32,615 bases of DNA from Candidatus Bathyarchaeota archaeon (GTDB lineage: Archaea > Thermoproteota > Bathyarchaeia > TCS64), in the NCBI GenBank assembly GCA_014729945.1, contig WJJC01000059.1, positions 1 to 32,615 on the forward strand, written 5' to 3'. The notes under the pieces are model-generated. The model saw nothing but the letters and a program-made list of their open reading frames with translations. It made no database searches and was not told the origin of the DNA. This document shows positions 1 to 7,092 of this stretch, piece after piece (positions within the stretch are counted from its first letter, which is position 1; each line of letters begins with the position of its first letter). The translations under genes and the position numbers were made by a program.

Positions 1-120
1 ACATCCGAACCTTCGGGTTGGAGAGCTCCGGTAGAAGACCGGTTTGATGGAAATGGGGTGTAAGTGCCAAGGCTTTGGCCGAGGTATTCAGCCTACATTC
101 CCCAAATGCTCAATAACACC
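1..120 (+). rRNA. 23S ribosomal RNA, 3' end (partial)
   Basis: This is the last part of a large-subunit rRNA gene that enters from the left edge. The stretch around 20-105 matches the conserved 3' region of archaeal 23S rRNA: a GCTCCGGTAGAAGACCGG hairpin, TTTGATGG, GGGGTGTAAGTGCCAAGGC, GGCCGAGGTATTCAGCC, then TACATTCCCC. Two terminal helices can be drawn: CTCCGGT with ACCGG, and GGAAATGGGGTGTAAG with TACATTCCCC. The exact mature 3' end is uncertain (about 105-120) because its pairing partner, the 5' end of the gene, lies outside the window. No 5S rRNA gene follows before the terminator, so 5S is probably encoded elsewhere, as in many archaea. Confidence 0.88.
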
Positions 121-203
121 AGCTTTAGAAGTTGATTTACTATTCTCATGGGAGAAATCGGAGCCGTACATGGTTGCCATCGTATTCTCATACAGCAATT
201 TTA

Positions 204-226
204 CCTAGCGTAAGCTAGGTTTTTTT
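204..226 (+). terminator. Hairpin and T-run after the rRNA gene
   Basis: CCTAGC (204-209), loop GTAA, GCTAGG (214-219), followed directly by seven T. It is placed where the rRNA transcript should end. The loop has the GNRA pattern. Archaeal termination depends mainly on the T-run, so the hairpin may act as much in 3' end stability as in termination. Confidence 0.7.
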
Positions 227-305
227 GCGTTTGTGCTTTTTCTTGGTGTATATTGATTTTAGACTAAATGTTTTGGTGTATTGTTATTGTTTTTGCATTG
301 GAAAA

Positions 306-633
306 AAGTTGTTTCTTGATGAGCCTGAACTTTTTTAGAAGACTATAGAGGCTCGTATGGAGAATACTCCTGAGAATGTGGATGTTCTTGTGGGGCTACT
401 CGCTGAGCGTGGAGTCTCGGAGGGGGATCTGATTCTTAATATGGCGTGTGGTATAGGCCGTGTTTCTATTCCTTTGGCTAAGTGGGGGTATAATTGTGGT
501 AGGACTTGATCTTTTTCCGACTTATATCGGAGCTGTAGGGATATGCACGGGGTGAGCTCAGTTATCTGATTATCGGGGGGCTTTTTATGCTGTGATTAAT
601 ATGTGGACTTCTATGAATTACTGGGATGAGTAG
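306..633 (+). pseudogene. Broken SAM-dependent methyltransferase
   Basis: Translation gives clear pieces of a class I methyltransferase: LDEPELF then KTIEARMENTPENVDVL, motif I NMACGIGRVSIPLA (about 441-482), then VVGLDLFPTYIG (496-531) and [14 protein letters not shown] (589-630). The pieces are separated by damage: an in-frame TAG at 336-338, one extra base near 495 that shifts the frame, a TGA at 553-555, loss of the sequence expected between motif II and the VINMWTS region, and an early TAG at 631-633. A working homologue would be about 240-260 residues long. The gene cannot make an intact protein. It is followed immediately by a second broken gene, which suggests a shared history of deletion next to the rRNA gene. 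Confidence 0.75.
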
Positions 634-634
634 C

Positions 635-1144
635 AGTGTGATAGCTACCGATAGCTTTGCCGGGGAGAAGGAGAGAAACACATTAGAGGTGTTACTAGCG
701 ACCCCCTTGACAGATTCAGAGCTTCTAGTGGGATAAATACTCGTGAGTTTCGTACTAGGAATGGGCGTCACAATAATCGGGTTCCTGCTCTATACCGCGA
801 CAGCAGATCTTCTAACATACTCAATATTTGAAGCCTATATCCTGTCCACCGTCTCTTGGATTGTATTTATATTCATCCTATCCCCAATCATCTCACTGCT
901 AGGAATCGGGATTACGGTAATGATATAATCTAAAGTTAAGGGATTCAGGGAAGCCCAGCAGCTTAGTGTACTCTTAGTAGTGCCGATACTGAGTCTTTTC
1001 TTTGGTCAAGCAACAGGTTTCCTCGTATTAGGTCCATCATTTATGATGGGTCTCTCAGCTGCAATATTGGTGATAGACTATATGGTTTTCAGAGTGGCAA
1101 TGAGGGTTTTCCAGAGAGAGAATATTCTCTCGCAGAGCCGTTAG
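635..1144 (+). pseudogene. Broken ABC-2 type transporter permease
   Basis: One reading frame from 635 to the TAG at 1142-1144 encodes the later part of an ABC-2 permease. It carries the loop motif [20 protein letters not shown] (about 647-706), hydrophobic helices after 743, the segment KVKGFREAQQLSVLLV (about 932-979) and a final hydrophobic stretch ending near a charged tail. Two in-frame TAA codons interrupt it, at 734-736 and 926-928, and the first membrane helices expected before the GEKER loop are missing. The frame has no other shifts, so decay looks fairly recent or the stops may be assembly errors. No partner ATPase is adjacent; an unrelated intact ABC exporter lies at 15795-17970. 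Confidence 0.72.
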
Positions 1145-1154
1145 GCTCTTTTTT
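1134..1154 (+). terminator. Hairpin terminator overlapping a stop codon
   Basis: AGAGCC (1134-1139), loop GTTA, GGCTCT (1144-1149), with a run of six T ending at 1154. The stop codon of the broken permease (1142-1144) lies inside the hairpin. The layout matches the rRNA terminator at 204-226: a six-pair stem with a four-base loop. Confidence 0.65.
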
Positions 1155-1316
1155 CCTCCTAAAAGTATTAAAAAAGGAGTAAAGAGCCCCTAAAACGGTT
1201 TCTTTATTACTCAATACTTTATGAAGTAATTCTTCATAGTTTATGATCCAATTATGTAATAATCCTGAAATCTCCTTAAAAACAAAAAACTGTTTCATGG
1301 GCCTGTGAAACATTAA

Positions 1317-2162
1317 ATGGAAAAAGAAAACGGGAAAAAAGTCTACTACTGCAGGAAATGCGGTAGCGTGTTACCACCGAACTCCGAGTTTTGCGAGTCA
1401 TGCGGTGCACCACGATTTGAGAGCGAGATCACATATGTGAAGAACAGAGGCGGACCAAGTAATACTTGGAAAGCAGTTGCGATTCTCATTGGAGGATTAA
1501 TGATCTTCGGCTCACTACCCTTCCTCTTCGGAGGAGGTGCCCTGATGGGTGTAACTGACTTACTAGATCAGGGTGGTGGATTCATAGGTGTAGATAACAT
1601 TGACTTAGAGACAAGCACACAGCTGCTTATGGGGAAGGAGCTTGATATTGTCATTGATGATATTGATGGCCTACCCCACTGGATGTGGGAACCCGATCTA
1701 GAAGACCTCGTAACATTGAAGATAAAGGCTGAAAGCAACAACGGTAAGCCGATCTTCATTGGAATCATTGAAGCAGATGATGCTATCGATTTTTTCGGTG
1801 AAGCCGCGTATGAGCAAATCACCGACTTTAGGATGGATGACTTCGATGATAGGCATCCATACATCGAATACAGATACCACTCGGGTGAGACGTTGAACGT
1901 AACACCCACAGAACTAAACATCTGGGCATCAGAGGTAAGCGGTTCAGGTGAACAAATTCTAACATGGAGCCCTGAAACAGGAAACTTCTGGTTAGTTATT
2001 ATGAACATGGATGGGTCTCCTGATGTTGACGTGGATGTTGGTATGGGTGCGAAAGTGCCTATATTGAGTGTTATCGGGCAAGGCTTGTTCGTAGGCGGTT
2101 TAGTGCTGCTTGCCGGCGGAATTATAATCGTATACTTTGGGGCGTTAAAGCCCAGGAACTAA
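1317..2162 (+). CDS. Zinc-ribbon membrane protein, unknown function
   Basis: A 281-residue protein with an N-terminal zinc ribbon (Cys12, Cys15, Cys26, Cys29; pattern CRKCG...CESCG). A first membrane helix covers about residues 51-76, an acidic domain of about 170 residues follows (79-248), and a second membrane helix lies near the C-terminus (about 249-276). The ribbon would face the cytoplasm and the middle domain the outside. The function is unknown. Zinc-ribbon plus membrane-anchor proteins are common in archaea and are often of unknown role. A small hairpin (GTTTCA 1292-1297 with TGAAAC 1306-1311) sits just before the ATG. The next gene starts 12 bases downstream and also begins with a zinc ribbon, so the two are probably cotranscribed. 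Confidence 0.8.
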   Translation: MEKENGKKVYYCRKCGSVLPPNSEFCESCGAPRFESEITYVKNRGGPSNTWKAVAILIGGLMIFGSLPFLFGGGALMGVTDLLDQGGGFIGVDNIDLETSTQLLMGKELDIVIDDIDGLPHWMWEPDLEDLVTLKIKAESNNGKPIFIGIIEADDAIDFFGEAAYEQITDFRMDDFDDRHPYIEYRYHSGETLNVTPTELNIWASEVSGSGEQILTWSPETGNFWLVIMNMDGSPDVDVDVGMGAKVPILSVIGQGLFVGGLVLLAGGIIIVYFGALKPRN

Positions 2163-2174
2163 GGAGAAGTCAAT

Positions 2175-2645
2175 ATGTATTGTAAAAAATGTGGAAGCGA
2201 GATATCAGAAGAAGCAGAATACTGTCCCAAATGTGGAACCCCCCAGAATGTTAGTGAGCTAATGCTCGCAAGCACCGGGGAGCGTATACTGGCGTACATA
2301 ATAGACGGTATCCTCATAGGGTTCGTCATGAGTGCCCTTTCCTTCCCGGGGATGTTCATGCCTCTTCATACGCCTTTCCTGAACTTGAGCCTGAACAGTG
2401 TAGCTCTGTTCCTTTACTGGGGCTACACTGAGGGTACTACAGGTCAGAGTATCGGCAAGAAGGTGATGAACATCAAGGTTACGGACCTTAATGGTGAGCC
2501 GATAGACACCAGTACCAGCATGTATCAGGCATTTGGGAAGGCATTCCTGCTACCTATTGACCTGATCATCGGGTTAATCGCCTATGGGGATAAGGAGCAG
2601 AGGCTCTTCAACCATCTCAGTGGTACAATAGTGGTCAAAGAGTAG
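2175..2645 (+). CDS. Zinc-ribbon RDD-family membrane protein
   Basis: A 156-residue protein with an N-terminal zinc ribbon (Cys3, Cys6, Cys17, Cys20) followed by an RDD domain. The hallmark is ASTGERILAYIIDGILIG with its Arg and Asp, then helices at about 45-60 and 65-80, the GQSIGKKVMNIKVTDLNG segment typical of RDD proteins, and a closing DKEQRLFNHLSGTIVV segment. RDD proteins are small membrane proteins; some are linked to ion transport but most are uncharacterised. A strong ribosome binding site (AAGGAGAA, about 2160-2167) lies 7-8 bases before the ATG, consistent with translation as the second gene of an operon with the zinc-ribbon protein upstream. Confidence 0.87.
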   Translation: MYCKKCGSEISEEAEYCPKCGTPQNVSELMLASTGERILAYIIDGILIGFVMSALSFPGMFMPLHTPFLNLSLNSVALFLYWGYTEGTTGQSIGKKVMNIKVTDLNGEPIDTSTSMYQAFGKAFLLPIDLIIGLIAYGDKEQRLFNHLSGTIVVKE

Positions 2646-2696
2646 ACCTCCCTTTTCCTTTTTATTTAGCCGTTTAGCTTTTTTTCGAGACCAGAA

Positions 2697-2846
2697 ATGG
2701 AAGTAAATTGTCCAAATAGATCAAGAAACTTGGAGAACTGTGCATGCACATCAGATACCTGTGAAAGAAAAGGGCTCTGCTGTGAGTGTGTGGCTAATCA
2801 CCGTTCACATGGTAATCTGCCTGCCTGCTTGAGGCCAGCAGACTAG
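2697..2846 (+). CDS. Small cysteine-rich protein, DUF6485-like
   Basis: A 49-residue open frame from ATG 2697 to TAG 2846. It reads MEVNCPNRSRNLENC, then CACTSDTCERKGLCCECV, then a His-rich stretch and LPACLRP. Eight Cys and two His in 49 residues, with a CPN start, a CxRKGxCCxC core and a closing LPACL, match my memory of the DUF6485 family of tiny putative metal-binding proteins; the family name rests on recall, not a search. The function is unknown. A T-rich, TATA-like stretch (about 2655-2675) lies about 30 bases upstream. Its stop is one base from the stop of the convergent serine hydrolase gene. Confidence 0.72.
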   Translation: MEVNCPNRSRNLENCACTSDTCERKGLCCECVANHRSHGNLPACLRPAD

Positions 2847-2847
2847 G

Positions 2848-4188
2848 TTACCATTCCTCAACTGGGTAAGTGTAGTTTTCACCTGTTTTCAAACGTTTTA
2901 TTTTCTCATCTTCAAACTCATAGATTGCGTATTCATTGTGGTTCCCATATCCTGATGAGATCATTTTGAACATGTCCCCCTCGATATGTTCCATCTTTGT
3001 ATAATCTTCTAGAGGTTCTGGTGACCTAGGGTCGATAGCGATTAATTCTCCATTATATTCCATTATCTGAAGGTCGCTCCACCTGTTTCTGAATTTACCA
3101 GTGTATCTTTCAAACTCGATTTCCTGTTTGTCTTGGTGTTTCTGGGTTAATCCCGGGGCTATCCATTTGAAGGCTTTTTCACTGTATTTTACTGGATCCC
3201 CATCGCCTGCGTTGGTGAAAACGATCACTGCTACCTTGTCTTCTAGGTTGATTCGAAGGTTTGTCCTATACCCGGGTACTGACCCACCGTGACCATGATA
3301 GGTCTTGCCGTCGATCCTCAGTACATTGAAGCCTAGGCCCCATCCCAAGTCCCAGCTTGGTGCAAGCCAGTGAACTCTATGCATCTCACGGAGAGTCTCG
3401 CCATCTAGAACAGGATTATCCTCCCTGAACTGGAGCATAGCGAATTTTGCTAGGTCTAGAACGGTGGTTGCCATATTTGCTGCTGGGTTGATCCCTCTAC
3501 TGCTCGTGTATGGACTATCTTCTCTCGTTAGGTCGGGCATTCTTCTACCGTAGCCTTTTGCGAGTCTGGGGTGATCGGCTGGTATGTCCTTGATATAGGT
3601 ATCATGCATCTCTAAGGGCTTGAAGATGTTCTCCTCAAGATAGCCTTCATAGGGTTTTCCAGATGTCTCCTCTACAATGTACCCTGCTAGGCTCAATGCT
3701 AGATTGCTATACTTCCATTTTCTCCAAGGCTTTAATGGATGCTCCTGTGTAGGGAGGTTCTCTATGATCTCCTCCTTTGTCGGGAAGTCTACTGTTGTCC
3801 AGTATGGGCCTGCTGCCTCTCTGGGCAGTCCACTAGTGTGCGTGATTAGATTCTCGATGGTTATTGGACTTCCGTTCTTTTTTCCTATCTTGAACCAGGG
3901 TAGATGTTCCGTGATAGGGTCTTGGATATTTAGCTTTCCCTTGTCCCTTAGCTGCATTATCGCTGTGCTGGTGAATAGTTTGGTGATCGAAGCGATCCTG
4001 TATATTGTCTGCGGTGTCGCCTTCTTTTCTTCCTTTAGATCAGCGTACCCAAAACCTTTGCTCCAGATGATATCTTGATCCTTAAGGATAGCTACGCTTA
4101 TTCCGGGCTGTCCACTGTAGGCCATCTGGCTCTCTGTCCATGACTCAAAGACCCTGATACCAGAGGCTACCTCTTCGTTTATCTTCAT
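2848..4188 (-). CDS. Serine hydrolase of the class C beta-lactamase family
   Basis: A 446-residue protein with the three active-site motifs of the family: SxxK (S67-I-T-K70), YxN (Y160-S-N162), and HGHGGSVPG (H300-G-G) in place of the KTG box. Related enzymes include esterases, D-aminopeptidases and penicillin-binding-protein-like peptidases, so the substrate cannot be given. The C-terminal 110 residues form an extra domain often seen in this family. No signal peptide is evident, so it is probably cytoplasmic. It is the last gene of an apparent minus-strand operon with the VOC protein (31-base gap) and the UroD-fold protein. Confidence 0.88.
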   Translation of the reverse strand: MKINEEVASGIRVFESWTESQMAYSGQPGISVAILKDQDIIWSKGFGYADLKEEKKATPQTIYRIASITKLFTSTAIMQLRDKGKLNIQDPITEHLPWFKIGKKNGSPITIENLITHTSGLPREAAGPYWTTVDFPTKEEIIENLPTQEHPLKPWRKWKYSNLALSLAGYIVEETSGKPYEGYLEENIFKPLEMHDTYIKDIPADHPRLAKGYGRRMPDLTREDSPYTSSRGINPAANMATTVLDLAKFAMLQFREDNPVLDGETLREMHRVHWLAPSWDLGWGLGFNVLRIDGKTYHGHGGSVPGYRTNLRINLEDKVAVIVFTNAGDGDPVKYSEKAFKWIAPGLTQKHQDKQEIEFERYTGKFRNRWSDLQIMEYNGELIAIDPRSPEPLEDYTKMEHIEGDMFKMISSGYGNHNEYAIYEFEDEKIKRLKTGENYTYPVEEW

Positions 4189-4219
4189 AATGCAAAAGGT
4201 ATCTTATTCTTATTTCAGC

Positions 4220-4594
4220 TTAGGCATCATACCGTGGGTCACCGAATTTTGTTATGTCCATTATCTCTATGCTATTGCCCTCAGGGTCTTCTAGTATGGC
4301 GCATTTTCCGCATCTGATATCAAAAGGTTCTCTGAGTATCTTGTAACCCGATTTCTTGTACTCCTCCACGAAGGCTTCTACATCTTTTACCTGATAGCTG
4401 ATGTTGGGGTCAGGTAGATCATTGTCACAGTGTAGCACTAGCTCAGAATCGTTATCAGGGAAAAGAAGCCCCGTCATACTGTTTTCGCGGTCAGTCCAGC
4501 CTCTCTTCAAACCCATGACGTTAATATAAAAATCCGCTGCGGCCTCAAGGTCCTCCACTTTGAGCATGACAGCATCTATCTTACGGAGACTCAT
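4220..4594 (-). CDS. VOC (glyoxalase/bleomycin resistance) family protein
   Basis: A 124-residue single-domain VOC protein. It shows the first beta-alpha-beta unit (VMLKVEDLEAAADFYINVMG), the middle strand SELVLHCDND, and the second half ending in CAILEDPEGNSIEIMD. VOC domains bind a divalent metal and act on small molecules, as lyases, epimerases or dioxygenases. Glu in SEL and SIEI are plausible metal ligands. The usual His in the first strand appears to be replaced (DAVML), so the metal site may differ from glyoxalase I. It sits between the UroD-fold gene (30-base gap) and the serine hydrolase (31-base gap) and is probably cotranscribed with both. Confidence 0.85.
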   Translation of the reverse strand: MSLRKIDAVMLKVEDLEAAADFYINVMGLKRGWTDRENSMTGLLFPDNDSELVLHCDNDLPDPNISYQVKDVEAFVEEYKKSGYKILREPFDIRCGKCAILEDPEGNSIEIMDITKFGDPRYDA

Positions 4595-4624
4595 AATGAA
4601 AAGATGAGGTCTGGGGATATAGGG

Positions 4625-5698
4625 TTACTTCTTGTATTTCCCGTATAGCTGGACGGCCTTACCTACAGCGTTATAGTTAGCTAGAGGTGCCTCATGGCTT
4701 ACAGTGCATCCTCCTGCCAGAATGAAGCCGCCGTCTTCCCCCGCGTCCTTGATTGCCTGTTTTGCCTCTGCCATTATAGCTTCAGGTGTATCCATTAGGG
4801 TCTTCTTATGGTCGAGTCCCCCTGCGATGCATTTCTTTCCCTCGTATACCTTTTTTGCTTCTCCCACAGGCACGAAGTGGTGGTCCCACCAGTTCAATAT
4901 GTTCACAGGGTACTCGTTGAACCATCCCCCGGTCACCAACCCCCCGTCTTTCTCCGGGTTCTCGTCAAGAGTATTGCAGATGTGTAGCATCTGTATCTCT
5001 GAGTCGACGCTGTTTAATGCTTCTTTGTCGAGTCTCAAGGTGATATCCTCGAGCTGTTTCCTTGTGAATCGGCTCCAGTAGCCGCCCCTTCCTGCTATGC
5101 CGTAGAAGAATCCATGGCATCCCTCGTCTACGGCTGCTTTCATGAACTCTTTGTTTGTCTCGTTTATGGTCTCCAAGCCTTTCAGTACTGCATCGGTGTG
5201 TTCACGTAGATGTTTGTGAAAAGTCTCGGGGTCTGATACGCCGTGTAGTGCCTGTGTTACTGGGCTGCTTATGCTGTAGATGAACGGGGTCCCATGTGGG
5301 GTGTCAGCTAGTACCTGTATGCAACGTAGGTTTTCCCTTAGGTCTTTCCATGGGTCCAGTACCCAGAGGCGTTCCCAGTCCTCGGGCTCATTAACGATCA
5401 TCGCTCGCTGTGTATCTTTTCCGTCATTGTTCTTGAACTCAAAATCGCTGCCCCATCTATCAGCCATGGCCCTGAAGAAGGGTGTGACTTTCAAGAGATC
5501 CATCTTGTAGTCCAGTGCCTGTAGTAGTGCTAGGTGGGCTTTGGCTTGGTGTTCACCGTTTCTGTTGGCTAGCTCCCAGCTGTAATGCTTGAGCCATGGG
5601 ATGGCCGGGTAGTGTGCCCAGACGCTCCATGGTACCCTGTCCGGTACTCCGTTATTGGCTGCAGTGATAACACGCTCGTATCTATCATTCATGGGCAT
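4625..5698 (-). CDS. UroD-fold methyltransferase-like protein (MtaA/MtbA type)
   Basis: A 357-residue protein of the uroporphyrinogen decarboxylase superfamily, starting with the family opener ERVITAANNGVPDRVP. It has H239-I-C241 (MLHIC) and C331 (LAGGCTVSHEAP), the His-x-Cys...Cys zinc site used by methylcobamide:coenzyme M methyltransferases and relatives such as MtaA, MtbA and CmuA. True heme-pathway decarboxylases lack this site. It therefore more likely moves a methyl group to or from a corrinoid than decarboxylates uroporphyrinogen. No corrinoid-binding protein gene is adjacent. It is the first gene of a minus-strand operon and is divergent from the DapA-like gene. Confidence 0.85.
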   Translation of the reverse strand: MPMNDRYERVITAANNGVPDRVPWSVWAHYPAIPWLKHYSWELANRNGEHQAKAHLALLQALDYKMDLLKVTPFFRAMADRWGSDFEFKNNDGKDTQRAMIVNEPEDWERLWVLDPWKDLRENLRCIQVLADTPHGTPFIYSISSPVTQALHGVSDPETFHKHLREHTDAVLKGLETINETNKEFMKAAVDEGCHGFFYGIAGRGGYWSRFTRKQLEDITLRLDKEALNSVDSEIQMLHICNTLDENPEKDGGLVTGGWFNEYPVNILNWWDHHFVPVGEAKKVYEGKKCIAGGLDHKKTLMDTPEAIMAEAKQAIKDAGEDGGFILAGGCTVSHEAPLANYNAVGKAVQLYGKYKK

Positions 5699-5819
5699 AA
5701 ATGAGCCCGTCTTCTATACATATCTTGGCCCTAGTTGCTTTTTTCTGAGATAGCTCAGGGGATCAAGATGAAGCGGGTTCATGAGCAGATTTAATTGTAT
5801 TTAACCCATTCAAAATGAT

Positions 5820-6755
5820 ATGAAGTATAACGTCGAGGGAAGCTGGCCAGCCCTAGTAACCCCATTCAACGAGGTTGATAAAGTAAATTATGATATGTTA
5901 AGAAAGCTCGTGGGTTTTCACGCAGAGAACCACAGCACAGGGGTTCTACTCATGGGGTCCACTGGAGAAGCCATCCTACTCACACAGGAAGAACGAAAAA
6001 AGATCATAGACACGGTGCTCGATGAGGCAAACGGTAAGATCCCCGTGATGGTGGGGGTAGCTGCAATGACCACACGTCAGACTATCGAGAACGCAAAATA
6101 CGCCAAGGACGCGGGAGCAGACGCCGCCCTCATAGTCCAGCCACCCTATATCAAACCAAACCAGACCGCCCTATACCATTACTTCAAGGACGTAGGGGAT
6201 GCCGTGGATATGCCCTTTGTTATATATAATAACCCTGAGCGGTGTGGGGTCAATGTTGAACCCGAGACCATTGCCCGGCTTGCCCAGCATCCCAACTTTG
6301 TAGCCATCAAGGAAGCTGGGCCAAACCCATACGGGGTGATGAGGACCGTTGAGCTAACTAGGGGAAAATTCAATGTGCTATGCTGTGACTGCGCATTCTA
6401 TGCCTTAATACCCGTAGTGATGAGCAGCGGAGGCAAAGGAACCAGCAATGTCACCGGAAGTCTTTGTCCAAGGGAGATCGCTGTAATCAGCAAGCCATGG
6501 GAGAGCTATGAGGATGTCCTGTACATGCGTGAGGCGCTATACCGTTATCTCCCCTTGATCAGGATGATGTACAGCGAGACCAACCCTGTGCCCCTCAAAT
6601 GGGCGCTCAACGAAGTCGGTGCCGATGTCGGTAAACCACGTAAACCACTCCTAGAGCTTAGTGAAGCCAACCAGTTAACAATGAGACAGACCATAAAACG
6701 TCTCGGGATACTGGACGAGGACAGCTATCAGAGAGAATATTTTTGCAAAAAATAG
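5820..6755 (+). CDS. DapA/N-acetylneuraminate lyase family aldolase
   Basis: A 311-residue TIM-barrel class I aldolase. Key residues are the GSTGE motif (46-50), Tyr136 in VIYNNPERCG, and the Schiff-base Lys164 in FVAIKEAG. The family includes 4-hydroxy-tetrahydrodipicolinate synthase, N-acetylneuraminate lyase and sugar-acid aldolases. The GTTGE motif of DapA is GSTGE here and the usual SRTG is ERCG, keeping the Arg that binds the second substrate in DapA. No other lysine-pathway gene is nearby, so the substrate is open. A TATA-like stretch (about 5791-5803) centred 24-26 bases before the ATG suggests a leaderless transcript. The gene converges with the GYD gene, five bases away. Confidence 0.87.
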   Translation: MKYNVEGSWPALVTPFNEVDKVNYDMLRKLVGFHAENHSTGVLLMGSTGEAILLTQEERKKIIDTVLDEANGKIPVMVGVAAMTTRQTIENAKYAKDAGADAALIVQPPYIKPNQTALYHYFKDVGDAVDMPFVIYNNPERCGVNVEPETIARLAQHPNFVAIKEAGPNPYGVMRTVELTRGKFNVLCCDCAFYALIPVVMSSGGKGTSNVTGSLCPREIAVISKPWESYEDVLYMREALYRYLPLIRMMYSETNPVPLKWALNEVGADVGKPRKPLLELSEANQLTMRQTIKRLGILDEDSYQREYFCKK

Positions 6756-6760
6756 AGTGG

Positions 6761-7045
6761 TTACTTTAGGCTCTCGATTAACTTGTCAACGGTTATCGAG
6801 GGCATGCTGAGGATCTTTACTGTTCCTCTGCTTCCAAGTTCCACACTCATCCTGAAGACAGCGTCATTATCCGGGGCCTCAACAATGTTCACAAAATCGT
6901 AGGGGCCTAGTACAGCGTACTGTTCAAGGAGTTTTACGCCGAATTTCTCGATCTCTTTGTTTACTTCCTTGATTCGCTCTGGTTTGTTTTTAAGTGTCTT
7001 CTGTCCGTCTGGTGTGAGTGAGCTTAGTAGTATGTATCGTGCCAT
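6761..7045 (-). CDS. GYD-domain protein
   Basis: A 94-residue protein starting ARYILLSSLTPDGQKTLKN and containing the VLGPYDFVNIVEAPD segment typical of GYD-domain proteins, which have a ferredoxin-like fold with the consensus G-[YF]-D. The function of the family is unknown. It follows the dihydroorotase-like gene on the same strand after 47 bases and may be cotranscribed with it. Confidence 0.85.
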   Translation of the reverse strand: MARYILLSSLTPDGQKTLKNKPERIKEVNKEIEKFGVKLLEQYAVLGPYDFVNIVEAPDNDAVFRMSVELGSRGTVKILSMPSITVDKLIESLK

Positions 7046-7092
7046 TTTTTACACCAAATATAGATTTGAGGCACCATTGATAAATGGAATCG

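Noticed and set aside
635..1144. TAA read as an amino acid in the permease frame
   Set aside because: There is no known TAA recoding in archaea, the start of the gene is missing, and all intact genes here use TAA as a normal stop.
1568..2008. A long open frame on the minus strand opposite the zinc-ribbon protein gene
   Set aside because: The composition is low in charged patterns expected of a protein, it has no family resemblance, and the plus-strand gene explains the sequence.
4625..5698. Calling this gene a heme-pathway uroporphyrinogen decarboxylase (hemE)
   Set aside because: It has the H-x-C...C zinc site of methyltransferase relatives and no other heme genes are near.
5753..5790. Sequence resembling tRNA pieces (AGCTCAGGGG and GGGTTCATGAGC) before the DapA-like gene
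   Set aside because: The two parts are too close, and no anticodon arm or acceptor stem can be drawn. It looks like a chance short inverted repeat.
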